Below, in pieces: positions 28,677 through 40,955 of a stretch of 64,000 nt of DNA (position 1 is the first letter of the stretch; the number at the start of each line of letters is the position of its first letter). The position numbers and the translations under genes are program-made. The DNA lies in the NCBI RefSeq assembly GCF_015207825.1, contig NZ_JADEWC010000009.1, positions 1-64,000 of the forward strand. The letters run 5' to 3'. The notes beneath the pieces were generated by a model, which was not told the origin of the DNA, made no database searches, and saw only the letters and a program-made list of their open reading frames with translations. The DNA is from Cyanobacterium stanieri LEGE 03274. GTDB lineage: Bacteria > Cyanobacteriota > Cyanobacteriia > Cyanobacteriales > Cyanobacteriaceae.

Positions 28677-30035
28677 TCAGTGAGCATTAACCAAATGACG
28701 AAAGTCTTCCCCCCGCTCCTCAAAACTATTATATTGATCGAAACTAGCACAGGCAGGAGAAAGTAGCACTACCTTAGCGCAGGTTTCCTGAGCCAATGTT
28801 TGAGCTGTAGTGATGGCATTAGCCATATCACCCACTTTGTAATAATAATTATATCCTTCGGCTTCTAAACGAGAAGCGAACAAATCCGAGGCTTCCCCAA
28901 TTAACAACACGGCCTTGCACTTTTGTTTAATTACGTTTATCCAAGCCTTATCATCCCCCTCCTTAGCTTTACCCCCAGCAATGAGAATAACGGGGGAATT
29001 CACCGATTCTAAACCTACTTGGGCGGCATCGTAGTTGGTGGCTTTACTGTCGTTGATATAATCTACCCCGTTGATGGTTTTAATTAACTCTAAACGATGG
29101 GCTACCCCTGTAAAAGAAGTAATGGTATGGGCGATCGCACTTTTACTAACCCCTACTAATTTAGCGGCGGCGACGGCTAATAATAAATTTTGTTGGTTAT
29201 GACAACCTACCATTTTAAAGAGGGAAATGGGGGCTATTAATTCCCCGAAAGCCACAATCCAACTATCTTGCAAAAAAACTCCTCGACTTTCATCACCGAT
29301 CAAAAAATCTTTTCCTTTAACACTGGTCCAGTAGGAGTTTTTCCAAGATCTTTCTAATCCCATATTATATATATATGGGTCATCACCGTTAAAAATTTTT
29401 GAATCAGAGCGTTCTAAAAGACTTGCTTTAATGTTAGAGTAATTACCGATGGTTTTATGACGCTCTAAATGATCAGGGGTGAAAGTCGTCCAAATACCGA
29501 TACTAGGAGCTAATTCCCGACTTGATTCTATTTGATAACTACTAATTTCGGCTACCACCCATTGGGGAGGATTTTCCAAGGATTCTAGGGCTAATTCCGA
29601 GGCGGCATAGCCGATATTTCCACAGGCAGATGTGTTGATATTTCCTGCTTTTAACATGGCTTCGACAAGGGCGGTGGTGGTGGTTTTACCGTTAGTGCCT
29701 GTGATGCCAATCCAAGGAAAAGAGTTTAAATATTGCCATGCTAATTCCATTTCTCCGATGGTGGTGATGCCTTTTTCTCTTGCTTCTAGGAGGATAGGTA
29801 TATCCCAAGGCACTCCGGGGCTAACAACGATTAATTCAGGGAGATTATGGGGGTTTAGGGGCAGATTTTGTCCTAATTCAACGGTAATATTTTCTTGGGC
29901 TAATTCTTGCTTAATTTGACGAAAACTATCCGATTCACGGGCATCATAGATGGTTACTTCTTTACCTACTTTCTTGAGTAGTTTGGCTGCGCCGATGCCT
30001 GATTTACCTAAACCGATAATCTCTACTTTTCCCAT
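28677..30035 (-). CDS. murD: UDP-N-acetylmuramoylalanine-D-glutamate ligase
   Basis: MurD adds D-glutamate to UDP-MurNAc-L-Ala in cytosolic peptidoglycan synthesis. The 452-residue protein has the N-terminal Rossmann motif GLGKSGIGAAKLL (near residue 8), the ATP P-loop GITGTNGKTTTTALVEAM (near 113), the central-domain TPDHLERH (near 200) and the YINDSKATNYDA motif (near 325) with the C-terminal LSPACASFDQYNSFEERG. All are diagnostic. Length is normal. It stands by itself; mraY, an enzyme of the same pathway, lies 27 kb away. Confidence 0.97.
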   Translation of the reverse strand: MGKVEIIGLGKSGIGAAKLLKKVGKEVTIYDARESDSFRQIKQELAQENITVELGQNLPLNPHNLPELIVVSPGVPWDIPILLEAREKGITTIGEMELAWQYLNSFPWIGITGTNGKTTTTALVEAMLKAGNINTSACGNIGYAASELALESLENPPQWVVAEISSYQIESSRELAPSIGIWTTFTPDHLERHKTIGNYSNIKASLLERSDSKIFNGDDPYIYNMGLERSWKNSYWTSVKGKDFLIGDESRGVFLQDSWIVAFGELIAPISLFKMVGCHNQQNLLLAVAAAKLVGVSKSAIAHTITSFTGVAHRLELIKTINGVDYINDSKATNYDAAQVGLESVNSPVILIAGGKAKEGDDKAWINVIKQKCKAVLLIGEASDLFASRLEAEGYNYYYKVGDMANAITTAQTLAQETCAKVVLLSPACASFDQYNSFEERGEDFRHLVNAH

Positions 30036-30078
30036 GCAAGTGATCTTGGTACGATGTCAACTTTATGATTGTACCGTT

Positions 30079-30630
30079 TTATCTCACTTTTTTTCTATTT
30101 TTATCCCATGCTTTTTGCGTTTCTTTAAGCCATTTTTTGATACGTAAATCGAGGGAAAATCCTCTTTTTGTTTGTACTATAATTGTTTTTGAGGTGCGAT
30201 CGTGAAATGCTTGATTGTAATCTTCATCGGTAAGGGCTGTAAAACCATCAATCATGATGGGGGTTAAAAATAGCAATAGGGAGATAAAGTTACGAAAATT
30301 AATCTTTAGCCCTATCATGGCTAGAAATGCTATTATGCTGATGATAATTTCTCTTTTGGTGAGATTGGCAAGGGATGGACGACGTTTTAATTCCGCATCA
30401 ATTACTTTTAAATCAAAGGCCCATTTTCCTAGACTTTGCCCCTGATTTTTATCTACTACAATCACCCTTAAGACTAACCATAACAGCACAAAAACAAGAA
30501 ATTCGGCAAACACATTGGTAACAAGGGAAGATATTAACCATACTAAGACAAAATCGACCAAAAAAGCGTATGCTCGTCTTTCGGGGGGGGCTTTTGGTTT
30601 TCTCCTAATCAGGGATTCTTCTTGATACAT
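30079..30630 (-). CDS. RDD family membrane protein
   Basis: A membrane protein of 183 residues from the ATG at 30630; a TTG at 30687 in the same frame would add 19 residues that look uncharacteristic. The first membrane segment carries the RDD-type pattern (PPERRAYAFLVDFVLVWL) with Arg and Asp in the usual places, and the GQSLGKWAFDLKVID motif near residue 85 is typical of RDD proteins. Four or so membrane segments, then a basic C-terminal tail (about 145-183). Function unknown. It lies 43 bp upstream of murD on the same strand and may share its transcript. Confidence 0.8.
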   Translation of the reverse strand: MYQEESLIRRKPKAPPERRAYAFLVDFVLVWLISSLVTNVFAEFLVFVLLWLVLRVIVVDKNQGQSLGKWAFDLKVIDAELKRRPSLANLTKREIIISIIAFLAMIGLKINFRNFISLLLFLTPIMIDGFTALTDEDYNQAFHDRTSKTIIVQTKRGFSLDLRIKKWLKETQKAWDKNRKKVR

Positions 30631-30760
30631 GGTGAGGGTTTTTTGGGTTACTTGCCATGTATTTAGTATAGGTGATTTTTTGTTCAACCTATGGGGGAAA
30701 CACTTTTTTTGTGGTGTTGGGTTTTGTTTCCTCCACCCAACCTAGTAGGCAAAATGGTGT

Positions 30761-31096
30761 TTAATTCCAACCTTTTTCGGCTTGGGATAAGACGTAACTG
30801 GCTACGTCTTCAATTTGTTGATTATCTAAACGCCCTAGGAATGATGGCATAGCTGCTTTTCCTTTGTTTACCTGATTGATAATTTTTTCGAGGGAATACA
30901 TATCATATTTTTCTAAGTCTGATTTTTGCAGGGTTTTGGCTGGGTTGACTACGTTTCTACCACCCATATGACAAGATGCACAGTTGGCACTAAAAATGGT
31001 TGCCCCTTTGCTAATATCTCCTGCTAGGGCGGGGGAGGGCAAGGAAAAGCTAATGAAGGTTATTAATAGTAAAATTAGGGTAAAAATTTTTTTCAT
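30761..31096 (-). CDS. petJ: Cytochrome c6 (cytochrome c553)
   Basis: Lumenal electron carrier between the cytochrome b6f complex and photosystem I, replacing plastocyanin under copper shortage. The 111-residue precursor has a Sec signal peptide (about residues 1-25, ending SPALA), the haem-binding CASCH (near 39-43) and the family C-terminal half with [28 protein letters not shown], whose Met is the axial ligand. Length and pattern are those of petJ. No copper-regulatory site could be identified upstream. Confidence 0.95.
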   Translation of the reverse strand: MKKIFTLILLLITFISFSLPSPALAGDISKGATIFSANCASCHMGGRNVVNPAKTLQKSDLEKYDMYSLEKIINQVNKGKAAMPSFLGRLDNQQIEDVASYVLSQAEKGWN

Positions 31097-31424
31097 TTTT
31101 CTTACGGTTTTTTGTTTCTTTCCCTATTTTTGATTACTCTAACTTTTAATGTCAAAAGACGATTTGTCAATGTTTGAGCTTTTGTAATTATTCTTTACAA
31201 TTGATTTCAAATAATGTTTATTAGGATTAGAAGTTGTACTAAATCTTGTTTTAACCCCGATTGGGGATAATGTAAATATTGGTTAGGTTTTAGGTGACTG
31301 GTTGCAGGTTATGGTTTATTAATTGTCCATTGTTTAAGAAAGATTTGATATTGGTTATTAACATTCAGTTTGAATCATGAGTTATCAAAAAAATAACCTG
31401 AAATGGACTATTATTTATGGGGTG
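31097..31424. other. Intergenic region between the DUF4330 gene and petJ
   Basis: About 330 bases between two minus-strand genes. It holds the petJ promoter region on the left, a family D repeat fragment (31283-31315) and a TTAATTGTCCATTGTT simple-repeat remnant (31318-31333). No gene or terminator was recognised. Confidence 0.5.
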
Positions 31425-31964
31425 TTAAGGGGCGCTGATAACATCAATTACTGTGCCTCGGAAGTTGTAGCGGGGGTTATCTAATTCTAAGACTGTGCCG
31501 ATTTTAACTTTTTGGTTGGCGATAACATAGCCATCGTTGGTGGTTTGCCCGTTACCTGTCATGGTTAAAATCATATCAACGCTATTTTTTACTATGGGGC
31601 GTGGATCTAGTTGTGCAATTACGCTACCATCAGGCTGGGTAGCTGCGACGTAATTGGGTAATTCTTGGGCTGATTCAATGAGTAGTTTTCCTGCTGGTTC
31701 GTTTCTGACGATGACGTTTACTTCGGTGTTATCATTTAATTCGGCGATGGTTTCGTCTGAATTTCTGGTGTTTAATCCTCTGACAATAAGGCTGACTTGT
31801 ACTTTCTCACTACTGCTATTGCCTCCTGTCACTTGGGCAAGAGAGCCTGTGGCACCTGGTACAATGAATATGCCAATTATTACTAATAGTATGACGGCGA
31901 TCGCCCCTAAGTCAAGAATGTTTAATTTACCAAATAAACGACCTTTACCATCGATAATTTTCAT
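31425..31964 (-). CDS. DUF4330 membrane-anchored protein
   Basis: A 179-residue protein of the DUF4330 family found in cyanobacteria. The N-terminus KIIDGKGRLFGKLNILDLGAI leads into one membrane segment (about 18-36). The rest is extracytoplasmic and beta-rich, with a long Gly/Ser/Asn linker near 45-55. No catalytic motif is apparent. Function unknown. It is the downstream neighbour of the WD40 gene (80 bp gap, same strand) and may be the last gene of an mgtE transcript. Confidence 0.75.
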   Translation of the reverse strand: MKIIDGKGRLFGKLNILDLGAIAVILLVIIGIFIVPGATGSLAQVTGGNSSSEKVQVSLIVRGLNTRNSDETIAELNDNTEVNVIVRNEPAGKLLIESAQELPNYVAATQPDGSVIAQLDPRPIVKNSVDMILTMTGNGQTTNDGYVIANQKVKIGTVLELDNPRYNFRGTVIDVISAP

Positions 31965-32044
31965 ATTTATTTTCTCTACACCGTAAAACTTAAAATATTA
32001 TATCTCAATCGATGTTTGGTAGTAGGCTACTTTCTTATCTTTGA

Positions 32045-33568
32045 TTAATTAATGGTTGTTTTGGTTTGTTGCCAAATTTTTATGATGCCGTCAATGCCTC
32101 CGGCGGCGAGGATTTCTCCATCATGGGAAAGGGTTAGGGAAAAAATACGATTATCTTCACTAATTTTAAGATGTCCTAATTCTTTACCTGTGGCACAATA
32201 CCAAATTTTGAGGAAACCATCTACCCCCACGGTATATAGTAATTGATCATCGGGATGAAATGCTATATCCATTATTTGTCCATGATGCCCTTGGAGTTGA
32301 AGGGTGGGGGATACTTCTTGGAAAAGAGTAAAAATGGAGGGTGGTAAGTACCAAATTTTAATATCTCCGTTGGCACAACCTGCGGCTACATATTCCCCTG
32401 AGGCACTAATGGAAATGGATTCTAAGGAGATGAGATTATCTACTAGCAGGGCTAATTTACGGTTACTATTTATTTCCCAAACTGAAATGGTGCCATCTCC
32501 TCCTCCACTTACCATAATGCCTATTTCATCATTAAGGGCGATCGCATTTATTGCCCCACTATCATCATAACAAGTATCAATTAAAGTACCTTCTATTAAA
32601 TCCCATTTTTTTAAAGTTTGATCATAACTACCACTAATTAAAAAGTTATTTTCTGGAGCAATTTCTAAACCATGAATTGAACCAGTATGTTCACTTAAAA
32701 TATGTTCTAATTTAAATTTTAAGGATTTTTTACCCTTTTTTTCTAAGGACCAAATTTTAACATCTTGATCTAAACTTCCCGTGGCAATACCATGATCTAA
32801 ATAATTATTTAAATGGGTAGCAACGGTAACTAGTCCTTGCTCTGAGCCTTGTATGGCATCTATTTCTAAACCATCTTCTAAGGACCATAATTTTAAATAT
32901 TGATCCCAAGAAACACTGACTAAATATTGTTTATCCATGGTAATACTCATATCCGTTACCGATTGATTATGAGCTTCAATAACATGAATACATTTCCAAG
33001 CAATTTTAGGGGGAGAATCGTAGTTATATTCTGGTAATTTTTGCTTAATTATTTCAGGTTTTGGTAATTTAATAGTATCATCGTTATCGGAACTATTACT
33101 ATAATTTGAGGAGTCAATATAAGGTAACTTTTGTTCAATTACCGAGATTCTGTCTAATAAATTATTGCCATTTATATAATCAATCATACTACTTACCGAC
33201 TGATTGATGCTTTCAACGTCTTTTTGTAAACAAGCAATGATTTCATTTTCAGATAAACCCATTTTGCCACTGGATAAGGTGCGCTGGTTCAAGGAATTAT
33301 TATTAATTAATATATCTATTCTGCTATTAACTTCTAATAATTTTTCTGAGAATTTTTTTAATTGAATATTAAGAGCCGCTGCGATTCTTTGCTTATTTCT
33401 ATATTCTAAAGACTTACGATTAATGATATTTAAAATTAAAACTATTGCAACGACAAAAACTACCCAAAAATTGTCTGACCAAGGATTATTTACAAGGAGT
33501 AAAATTAATAAAACAAAGGTGGTAATATATTCCCCAATTTCCCACCAAGTCAAACTCTTAAAAATCAT
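32045..33568 (-). CDS. Membrane-anchored WD40 repeat protein
   Basis: A 507-residue protein with two closely spaced hydrophobic segments at the N-terminus (about 9-47), a helical stretch (about 55-150, probably coiled coil) and seven WD40 repeats (about 195-505) each ending near KLWSL, KIWSL, KKWDL, SVWEI, KIWYL, KIWYC and KIWQQ, which should close a seven-bladed propeller. The propeller is a docking surface, not an enzyme. It starts 9 bp behind the mgtE stop and is surely co-transcribed with it, so a link to magnesium transport or membrane organisation is possible but unproven. Confidence 0.85.
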   Translation of the reverse strand: MIFKSLTWWEIGEYITTFVLLILLLVNNPWSDNFWVVFVVAIVLILNIINRKSLEYRNKQRIAAALNIQLKKFSEKLLEVNSRIDILINNNSLNQRTLSSGKMGLSENEIIACLQKDVESINQSVSSMIDYINGNNLLDRISVIEQKLPYIDSSNYSNSSDNDDTIKLPKPEIIKQKLPEYNYDSPPKIAWKCIHVIEAHNQSVTDMSITMDKQYLVSVSWDQYLKLWSLEDGLEIDAIQGSEQGLVTVATHLNNYLDHGIATGSLDQDVKIWSLEKKGKKSLKFKLEHILSEHTGSIHGLEIAPENNFLISGSYDQTLKKWDLIEGTLIDTCYDDSGAINAIALNDEIGIMVSGGGDGTISVWEINSNRKLALLVDNLISLESISISASGEYVAAGCANGDIKIWYLPPSIFTLFQEVSPTLQLQGHHGQIMDIAFHPDDQLLYTVGVDGFLKIWYCATGKELGHLKISEDNRIFSLTLSHDGEILAAGGIDGIIKIWQQTKTTIN

Positions 33569-33577
33569 TGCCTTCTC

Positions 33578-34978
33578 CTAAAATGGTAATAAAACACGGG
33601 CGATACTAAAATAAATTAAAACCCCTAAAACATCCACCGCTGTAGTGATAAAAGGGGCAGACATCAACGCAGGATCTAATCCTAAAGAGCGAAATAAAAA
33701 TGGTAATGCCGAACCTGCCACTGAAGCTAAAACGGCGATCGCAACTAAACTAAATCCTACCGTAATACATACCATTAAATCCTGATTTGTTTGAGGTAAA
33801 AAATAAGCCCAAACTGTAGCCAATAAACCTAATATTAAACCTAATATTAAACCAGCGATCGCCTCACGAAAAATAATTTTTTTAGGTCCATAATCATTAA
33901 CTTTATCAGTGCTTAAACCCCTAATTACCACCGTAGAAGATTGAGTACCAATATTACCCCCCGTGCCAATTAAAAGCGGAATAAAAGCCGCTAACACCGT
34001 TACCCTTGCTAATATATCCTCCTGCGCCCCAATGATGCCCCCTGTTACCGTATTAGTCAAAAGTAATACCAACAACCAAACTACCCTTCTCCTCGCCACT
34101 ACAAACAAATTAGTTTTAAAATAACTATTATCTCCATCCGACTGCACCGCCCCAAGGGCGTAAATATCCTCCGTCGCTTCCTTCTCGATAATATCAATAA
34201 CATCATCCACCGTCACAATACCCACCAAGCGTAATTCCTTATCCACCACAGGCACTGCCAAAAAATCATACCTTTGAATCAATCTGGCCACTTCCTCTTG
34301 ATCCATATCGGTGTTAACATAAACAATCTCTTTAGTCAATACCTTATCAAGGGTATCATCAGGAGAACTAACAACCAAATCCCGCAAAGAAACAATGCCC
34401 AAAAGATGGCGAGAAGCATCGGTAACATACATATAATATATTAATTCCGAAGCCCTTGCCTCCGAGCGAATTTTTTCGAGGGTTTGTCCTACGGTTAAAT
34501 TTTCCTTCAAAGCAATATATTCGGGCGTCATCATCCGCCCTGCGGTATCTTCCCCATATCCAAGAAGTAGATTTGTGGCTTGTCTTTCCTCTGGGCTAAG
34601 TTGCTCTAAAATACGACTAACCACCGCAGCGGGTAATTCATCAAAAAGTTTTGCCCTATCATCAGGAGACATTTTATCAACAATATCCAAGACTTCCTGA
34701 CGTTTAAATTCTTGAATCAAAGATTGTTGGCTATTATAGTCTAGGTGTTCGTAAACATCAATGGCTTCAGTTTTATTCAGTAGTCGAAAAGCAATTAGTT
34801 TTTGAGTTTCGGGTAAATCGCCGATGGCTTCGGCAATATCTACTGGTTGCACTGGTAATAATAATGATTTTGCCCCTTCGAGATTATTTGCATCTAACAT
34901 CAATCGCAGTTGCGAGTTGAGTAATTCTCTCAATTCATGGCGAGAATCTTGTTTATTGATGGTTATATTATCACTCAC
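33578..34978 (-). CDS. mgtE: Magnesium transporter MgtE
   Basis: Mg2+-gated channel of 466 residues. An N-terminal superhelical MgtE_N domain (about 20-140, ELPAAVVSRILEQLSPEER) precedes two CBS domains (about 150-275) that sense cytosolic Mg2+, a plug helix and five membrane segments (about 300-466) with GTGGNIGTQSSTVVIRGL (near 352) lining the pore. The start is GTG at 34978 behind GGGAGG. The WD40 gene follows 9 bp downstream. No M-box-like leader was recognised in the AT-rich upstream region. Confidence 0.94.
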   Translation of the reverse strand: MSDNITINKQDSRHELRELLNSQLRLMLDANNLEGAKSLLLPVQPVDIAEAIGDLPETQKLIAFRLLNKTEAIDVYEHLDYNSQQSLIQEFKRQEVLDIVDKMSPDDRAKLFDELPAAVVSRILEQLSPEERQATNLLLGYGEDTAGRMMTPEYIALKENLTVGQTLEKIRSEARASELIYYMYVTDASRHLLGIVSLRDLVVSSPDDTLDKVLTKEIVYVNTDMDQEEVARLIQRYDFLAVPVVDKELRLVGIVTVDDVIDIIEKEATEDIYALGAVQSDGDNSYFKTNLFVVARRRVVWLLVLLLTNTVTGGIIGAQEDILARVTVLAAFIPLLIGTGGNIGTQSSTVVIRGLSTDKVNDYGPKKIIFREAIAGLILGLILGLLATVWAYFLPQTNQDLMVCITVGFSLVAIAVLASVAGSALPFLFRSLGLDPALMSAPFITTAVDVLGVLIYFSIARVLLPF

Positions 34979-35538
34979 CTAGTTCCTCCCTTAATAGTTG
35001 ATACGATAGTCACTGAATGTTTATTCTAGCCAATGTTGACCATTCTGGAAATTTTTCTAAAATATAGTAATGGCTAATTATTATACAAATATTTAAATAT
35101 TTTTTTTCTGATTCGATCTGTAATCAACGACACAAGTAATACGACTATATGTGCTAAAAATGATTATATTAAATGAATGTTGGATAATTATGATTAATGA
35201 GTAACTAAATCAAAGTATCCATAAAAATATATTTAGAATATTAGTATTAAAGTTAATTTTAAAAAGTAATAATCAATGAAATTAAAATAAATAATGCTAG
35301 GTTATCTACTATTTATGTGAGTATTTTTAATTGTTACCTTAATATAAAATAGCTAGTATAATCAAATTAACTTATTTAACATAATATAATATTCGTATAT
35401 TTTTCTTGCTAAAAATAATGATCATTTGATCATTTACAACAAATATTATCTAGTTCAGCAGGTTTTTATTATGTAATGTTAAGTTTATAAAAAAAAGATA
35501 ATAATGTCAAGTTTATTGATATTAATAGTTAAATATCC
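34979..35538. other. AT-rich intergenic region between mgtE and the J-domain gene
   Basis: About 560 bases of very AT-rich DNA between divergent genes. No gene and no copy of the dispersed repeats is seen. It contains a perfect inverted repeat at 35417-35434, listed separately. Confidence 0.5.
35417..35434. promoter_or_regulatory. Perfect inverted repeat upstream of the J-domain gene
   Basis: AATGATCA-TT-TGATCATT is an 18-base perfect palindrome 105 bases before the J-domain gene. It has the size and symmetry of an operator for a dimeric regulator, but AT-rich DNA yields such palindromes by chance fairly easily. Confidence 0.3.
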
Positions 35539-36297
35539 ATGGAATCCATAAATCAATATTACGAAATTTTGGGCATAGATATAAATGCTGATATTAATGA
35601 AATTAAACGAGCATATCGCAAGTTAGCGAAAAAATATCATCCCGATTTAGTTAATCAAAATATTCAAAAACAAAAAGAAGCTGAGGAAAAATTTCAAATT
35701 ATCACTAATGCTTATCATCAAATTAAGTCATATGTAGAAGATAATAATTTAGAAAAATCAAACATAGTTCTTCAATGGGATATAAATAATCAAGAAGTCA
35801 ACGCAAATTTGTATTACAATTTAGGGGCGCTCGAGGCAGAAGCAGAAAACTGGGAAGATGCAATACTATATTTTAATCAGGCAATTAAGCTCAATTCTAA
35901 TTTTTTAAATGCTTATTATTATCGTGCCGCCGTGTTGGAAAAGTTAGGTTTGCAATTACGTGCTAATGCTGATTTATCAACGGCTGAAAATCTTAAGATT
36001 AGATTAGAAAATGTTTCTTTTTCCAATGATTATGAAAATAATATGACCATTCGTAAGGGTAAAAAGTACGGATATTCTTCCCGACTTCGCCATGGGTTTT
36101 CTGGTAATAATAAAAACCAATTTATTTCCCGTACATCCTATAAGAAAAATTTTCGGTATGGTTGGTATATTATGATCATCTTTGTGTTGTTTGTCTCTTT
36201 TACTGTGGCGATAATAAACAGTCAATCGGAAAATAATAACCGTGATTCTTCTCAATTAGATGAGTTATATCAAGTTCGGAAAATTCTTTATAAATAA
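35539..36297 (+). CDS. J-domain and TPR membrane protein
   Basis: A 252-residue protein. Residues 6-70 form a DnaJ-type J-domain with helix [16 protein letters not shown], the HPD tripeptide that stimulates DnaK ATPase. Two TPR units follow (about 92-155: [35 protein letters not shown]). Near the C-terminus is one membrane segment ([18 protein letters not shown], about 212-229). It lacks the Gly/Phe and zinc regions of true DnaJ, so it is a type III J-protein that could recruit DnaK to a membrane site through its TPR domain. Client unknown. Confidence 0.85.
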   Translation: MESINQYYEILGIDINADINEIKRAYRKLAKKYHPDLVNQNIQKQKEAEEKFQIITNAYHQIKSYVEDNNLEKSNIVLQWDINNQEVNANLYYNLGALEAEAENWEDAILYFNQAIKLNSNFLNAYYYRAAVLEKLGLQLRANADLSTAENLKIRLENVSFSNDYENNMTIRKGKKYGYSSRLRHGFSGNNKNQFISRTSYKKNFRYGWYIMIIFVLFVSFTVAIINSQSENNNRDSSQLDELYQVRKILYK

Positions 36298-36302
36298 ATC
36301 GT

Positions 36303-36416
36303 ATCTCAGTTGCCCCACCATTACTATTATCCACCGTGTAAGTATTGATAATAAATAATTAATAAAATCTAACCTGTCACTTGAAACCTCACTCTAATTT
36401 ATAAGTAATCAAATTA
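36303..36416. repeat. Dispersed intergenic repeat, family D, copy 2
   Basis: On the minus strand it runs from TTTGATTACTTATAAATTAG through GAGGTTTCAAGTGACAGGTT to ATGGTGGGGCAACTGAGAT, matching 28300-28380 apart from an internal insertion that includes TTACACGGTGG, a piece of family C. It lies between convergent genes. Confidence 0.55.
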
Positions 36417-36422
36417 CCGCAC

Positions 36423-36446
36423 AAAAAAAGGTGGGCAAGGCCCACC
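36423..36446 (-). terminator. Intrinsic terminator of apcE
   Basis: On the minus strand GGTGGGC-CTT-GCCCACC forms a perfect 7 bp stem followed by seven T residues, about 30 bases past the apcE stop. Confidence 0.9.
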
Positions 36447-36476
36447 CTAGAATTTACTTACGAAACCAATTAAAAT

Positions 36477-39224
<2,748 letters not shown>

Positions 39225-39424
39225 TTATTTTAAAACTTTGTTTTTTAATCAATTCATTCCATATAGATTAAATCTTTTTGGGCTTTCTTAGGAGTTTTAT
39301 TAAGTTTTGTTTCATTTTTTACCGACTCTAAGCAATACTAGATAAGGGAATGGGCAATTAGGTGTCAGGTTTCAGGTAGCGGGTGGCAGGATGATGTCAG
39401 GGGGGTGATTATGTTAGTTTTCCA

Positions 39425-39811
39425 TTATTTCACACCATGTTGAGAACGGTAGGTTTCTAGTCTTTTACCGAATAGCTGATAACGGTTATCTCTAATCATG
39501 GCATAAAGGCGATCGCCCATACCCTTAGCCAAAGGCAATCCTTGATAGATATTAACAAACCAAGCACCATAGGGCAAAATTTGGGCAATTTCTTCGGCCG
39601 CATCACTTCCTTGCCACCGTTGATTGTTTTGTGTGTCAATCAAAATCATTCCTTTCTCACAATCACAAGAATTCACCTGTACCGATTGCAAAACCTGCTC
39701 ATCTTGCATGGGAGTATATACAAAATTCCGACCTTGATCAAAACTTTCTAATAATTGCACCAAATTAGTACATAGATTGCAATTACCGTCATAGATTACA
39801 TGGTATCTCAT
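39425..39811 (-). CDS. DUF393 (YuxK-type) thiol oxidoreductase-like protein
   Basis: A 128-residue protein beginning RYHVIYDGNCNLCTNLVQLL, the DUF393 pattern with a CxxC pair (residues about 11-14) resembling a thioredoxin-like redox motif. The C-terminal part (AWFVNIYQGLPLAKGMGDRLYAMI) fits the family. The biochemical role is not established. It is divergent from the aldo/keto reductase gene with only 57 bp between start codons, so the two may share control. Confidence 0.82.
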   Translation of the reverse strand: MRYHVIYDGNCNLCTNLVQLLESFDQGRNFVYTPMQDEQVLQSVQVNSCDCEKGMILIDTQNNQRWQGSDAAEEIAQILPYGAWFVNIYQGLPLAKGMGDRLYAMIRDNRYQLFGKRLETYRSQHGVK

Positions 39812-39868
39812 GGGCTTTTGTTATAATTTTTGATATATCGCAATAATTCTTAATATTACCAATTATCC

Positions 39869-40837
39869 ATGACTACCGATAACATTACATTAACCAAAAA
39901 GCTAGGAAATACAGATATAGAAGTATCAGCCCTCGGTATAGGCACATGGGCTTGGGGAGATTCTTTTTTCTGGGATTATGGCAAAACCTATGGCAAAGAT
40001 GACATTGAGGAAGCCTTTAAAGCAACGGTGGCAGGGGGTGTAACTTTTTTTGATACGGCTGAAGTGTATGGTAATGGTAAATCAGAGCAACTTTTAGGGG
40101 AATTTTGTCAGGCAACCGATCAAAAAATTGACATTGCCACTAAATACGCTCCCTTTCCTTGGCGCTTATTTGGCGGTTGTGTAGCCGATGCCCTCACTCA
40201 AAGTTTAAAAAACCTTCAGATGGACTATATTCCTCTTTATCAGGTACATTGGCCTTTTATGCTCATGGGTCAGGAAACCTTGATGAATGCCTTGGCAGAT
40301 GAGGTAGAAAAAGGTAGGATAGGGGCGATCGGGGTTAGTAACTATTCCGCCGAAGAAATGAAAAAAGCTAGTGAAATTTTAGGCAAAAGAAACATCCCCC
40401 TAGCAGTAAATCAAGTCAAATATTCTTTACTTACCCGCAAAATCGAATCAAAAGGTATTCTTAAAACTGCCCAAGAATTAGGGATAACCCTTCTTGCCTA
40501 TAGCCCCCTAGCCCAAGGGTTACTCACGGGAAAATATAACCTTGATAACGCGCCCAATCCAGAAGGGGCAAGAAAACTAGATTCCCGTTTTAGTGCAAGT
40601 GGTTTAAGCAAAATTACCCCCGTACTCGAACTTTTAAAACAACTCGGGGAAAAATATCAGAAAACCCCTGCTCAAGTATCTTTAAACTGGTTAATGGGGC
40701 AAGAAAATGTAATACCTATCCCCGGGGCGAAAAACGCTAAACAAGCCAAGGATAACACCGGGGCTTTGGGGTGGAGTTTAACCACCGATGAGATAGCACA
40801 ATTGGCAGAAATTACCCAACCTTGGCTCAAATCCTAG
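39869..40837 (+). CDS. Aldo/keto reductase
   Basis: A 322-residue NADPH-dependent TIM-barrel oxidoreductase. The catalytic tetrad can be placed: Asp in FFDTAEVYGNGKSE with Tyr five residues on (near 66-71), Lys in IATKYAP (near 95) and His in YQVHWPF (near 129). The cofactor site IPIPGAKNAKQAKDN (near 284) is of the usual kind. Related cyanobacterial enzymes act on aldehydes and methylglyoxal; the actual substrate is unknown. Confidence 0.9.
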   Translation: MTTDNITLTKKLGNTDIEVSALGIGTWAWGDSFFWDYGKTYGKDDIEEAFKATVAGGVTFFDTAEVYGNGKSEQLLGEFCQATDQKIDIATKYAPFPWRLFGGCVADALTQSLKNLQMDYIPLYQVHWPFMLMGQETLMNALADEVEKGRIGAIGVSNYSAEEMKKASEILGKRNIPLAVNQVKYSLLTRKIESKGILKTAQELGITLLAYSPLAQGLLTGKYNLDNAPNPEGARKLDSRFSASGLSKITPVLELLKQLGEKYQKTPAQVSLNWLMGQENVIPIPGAKNAKQAKDNTGALGWSLTTDEIAQLAEITQPWLKS

Positions 40838-40955
40838 AGGTGTGAAGGGCTTACCAGCTTTTGGTTAATGGGAAAATGATTATAAAAGGTTAATTATTTA
40901 TTCTCAATTAACCTTACATTTTTTCTATTCTGTATCCTTGTTTGGACACATTTTA

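Noticed and set aside
34979-35538. Mg2+-sensing riboswitch (M-box) in front of mgtE
   Set aside because: No long base-paired structure or conserved M-box elements could be seen in the very AT-rich leader.
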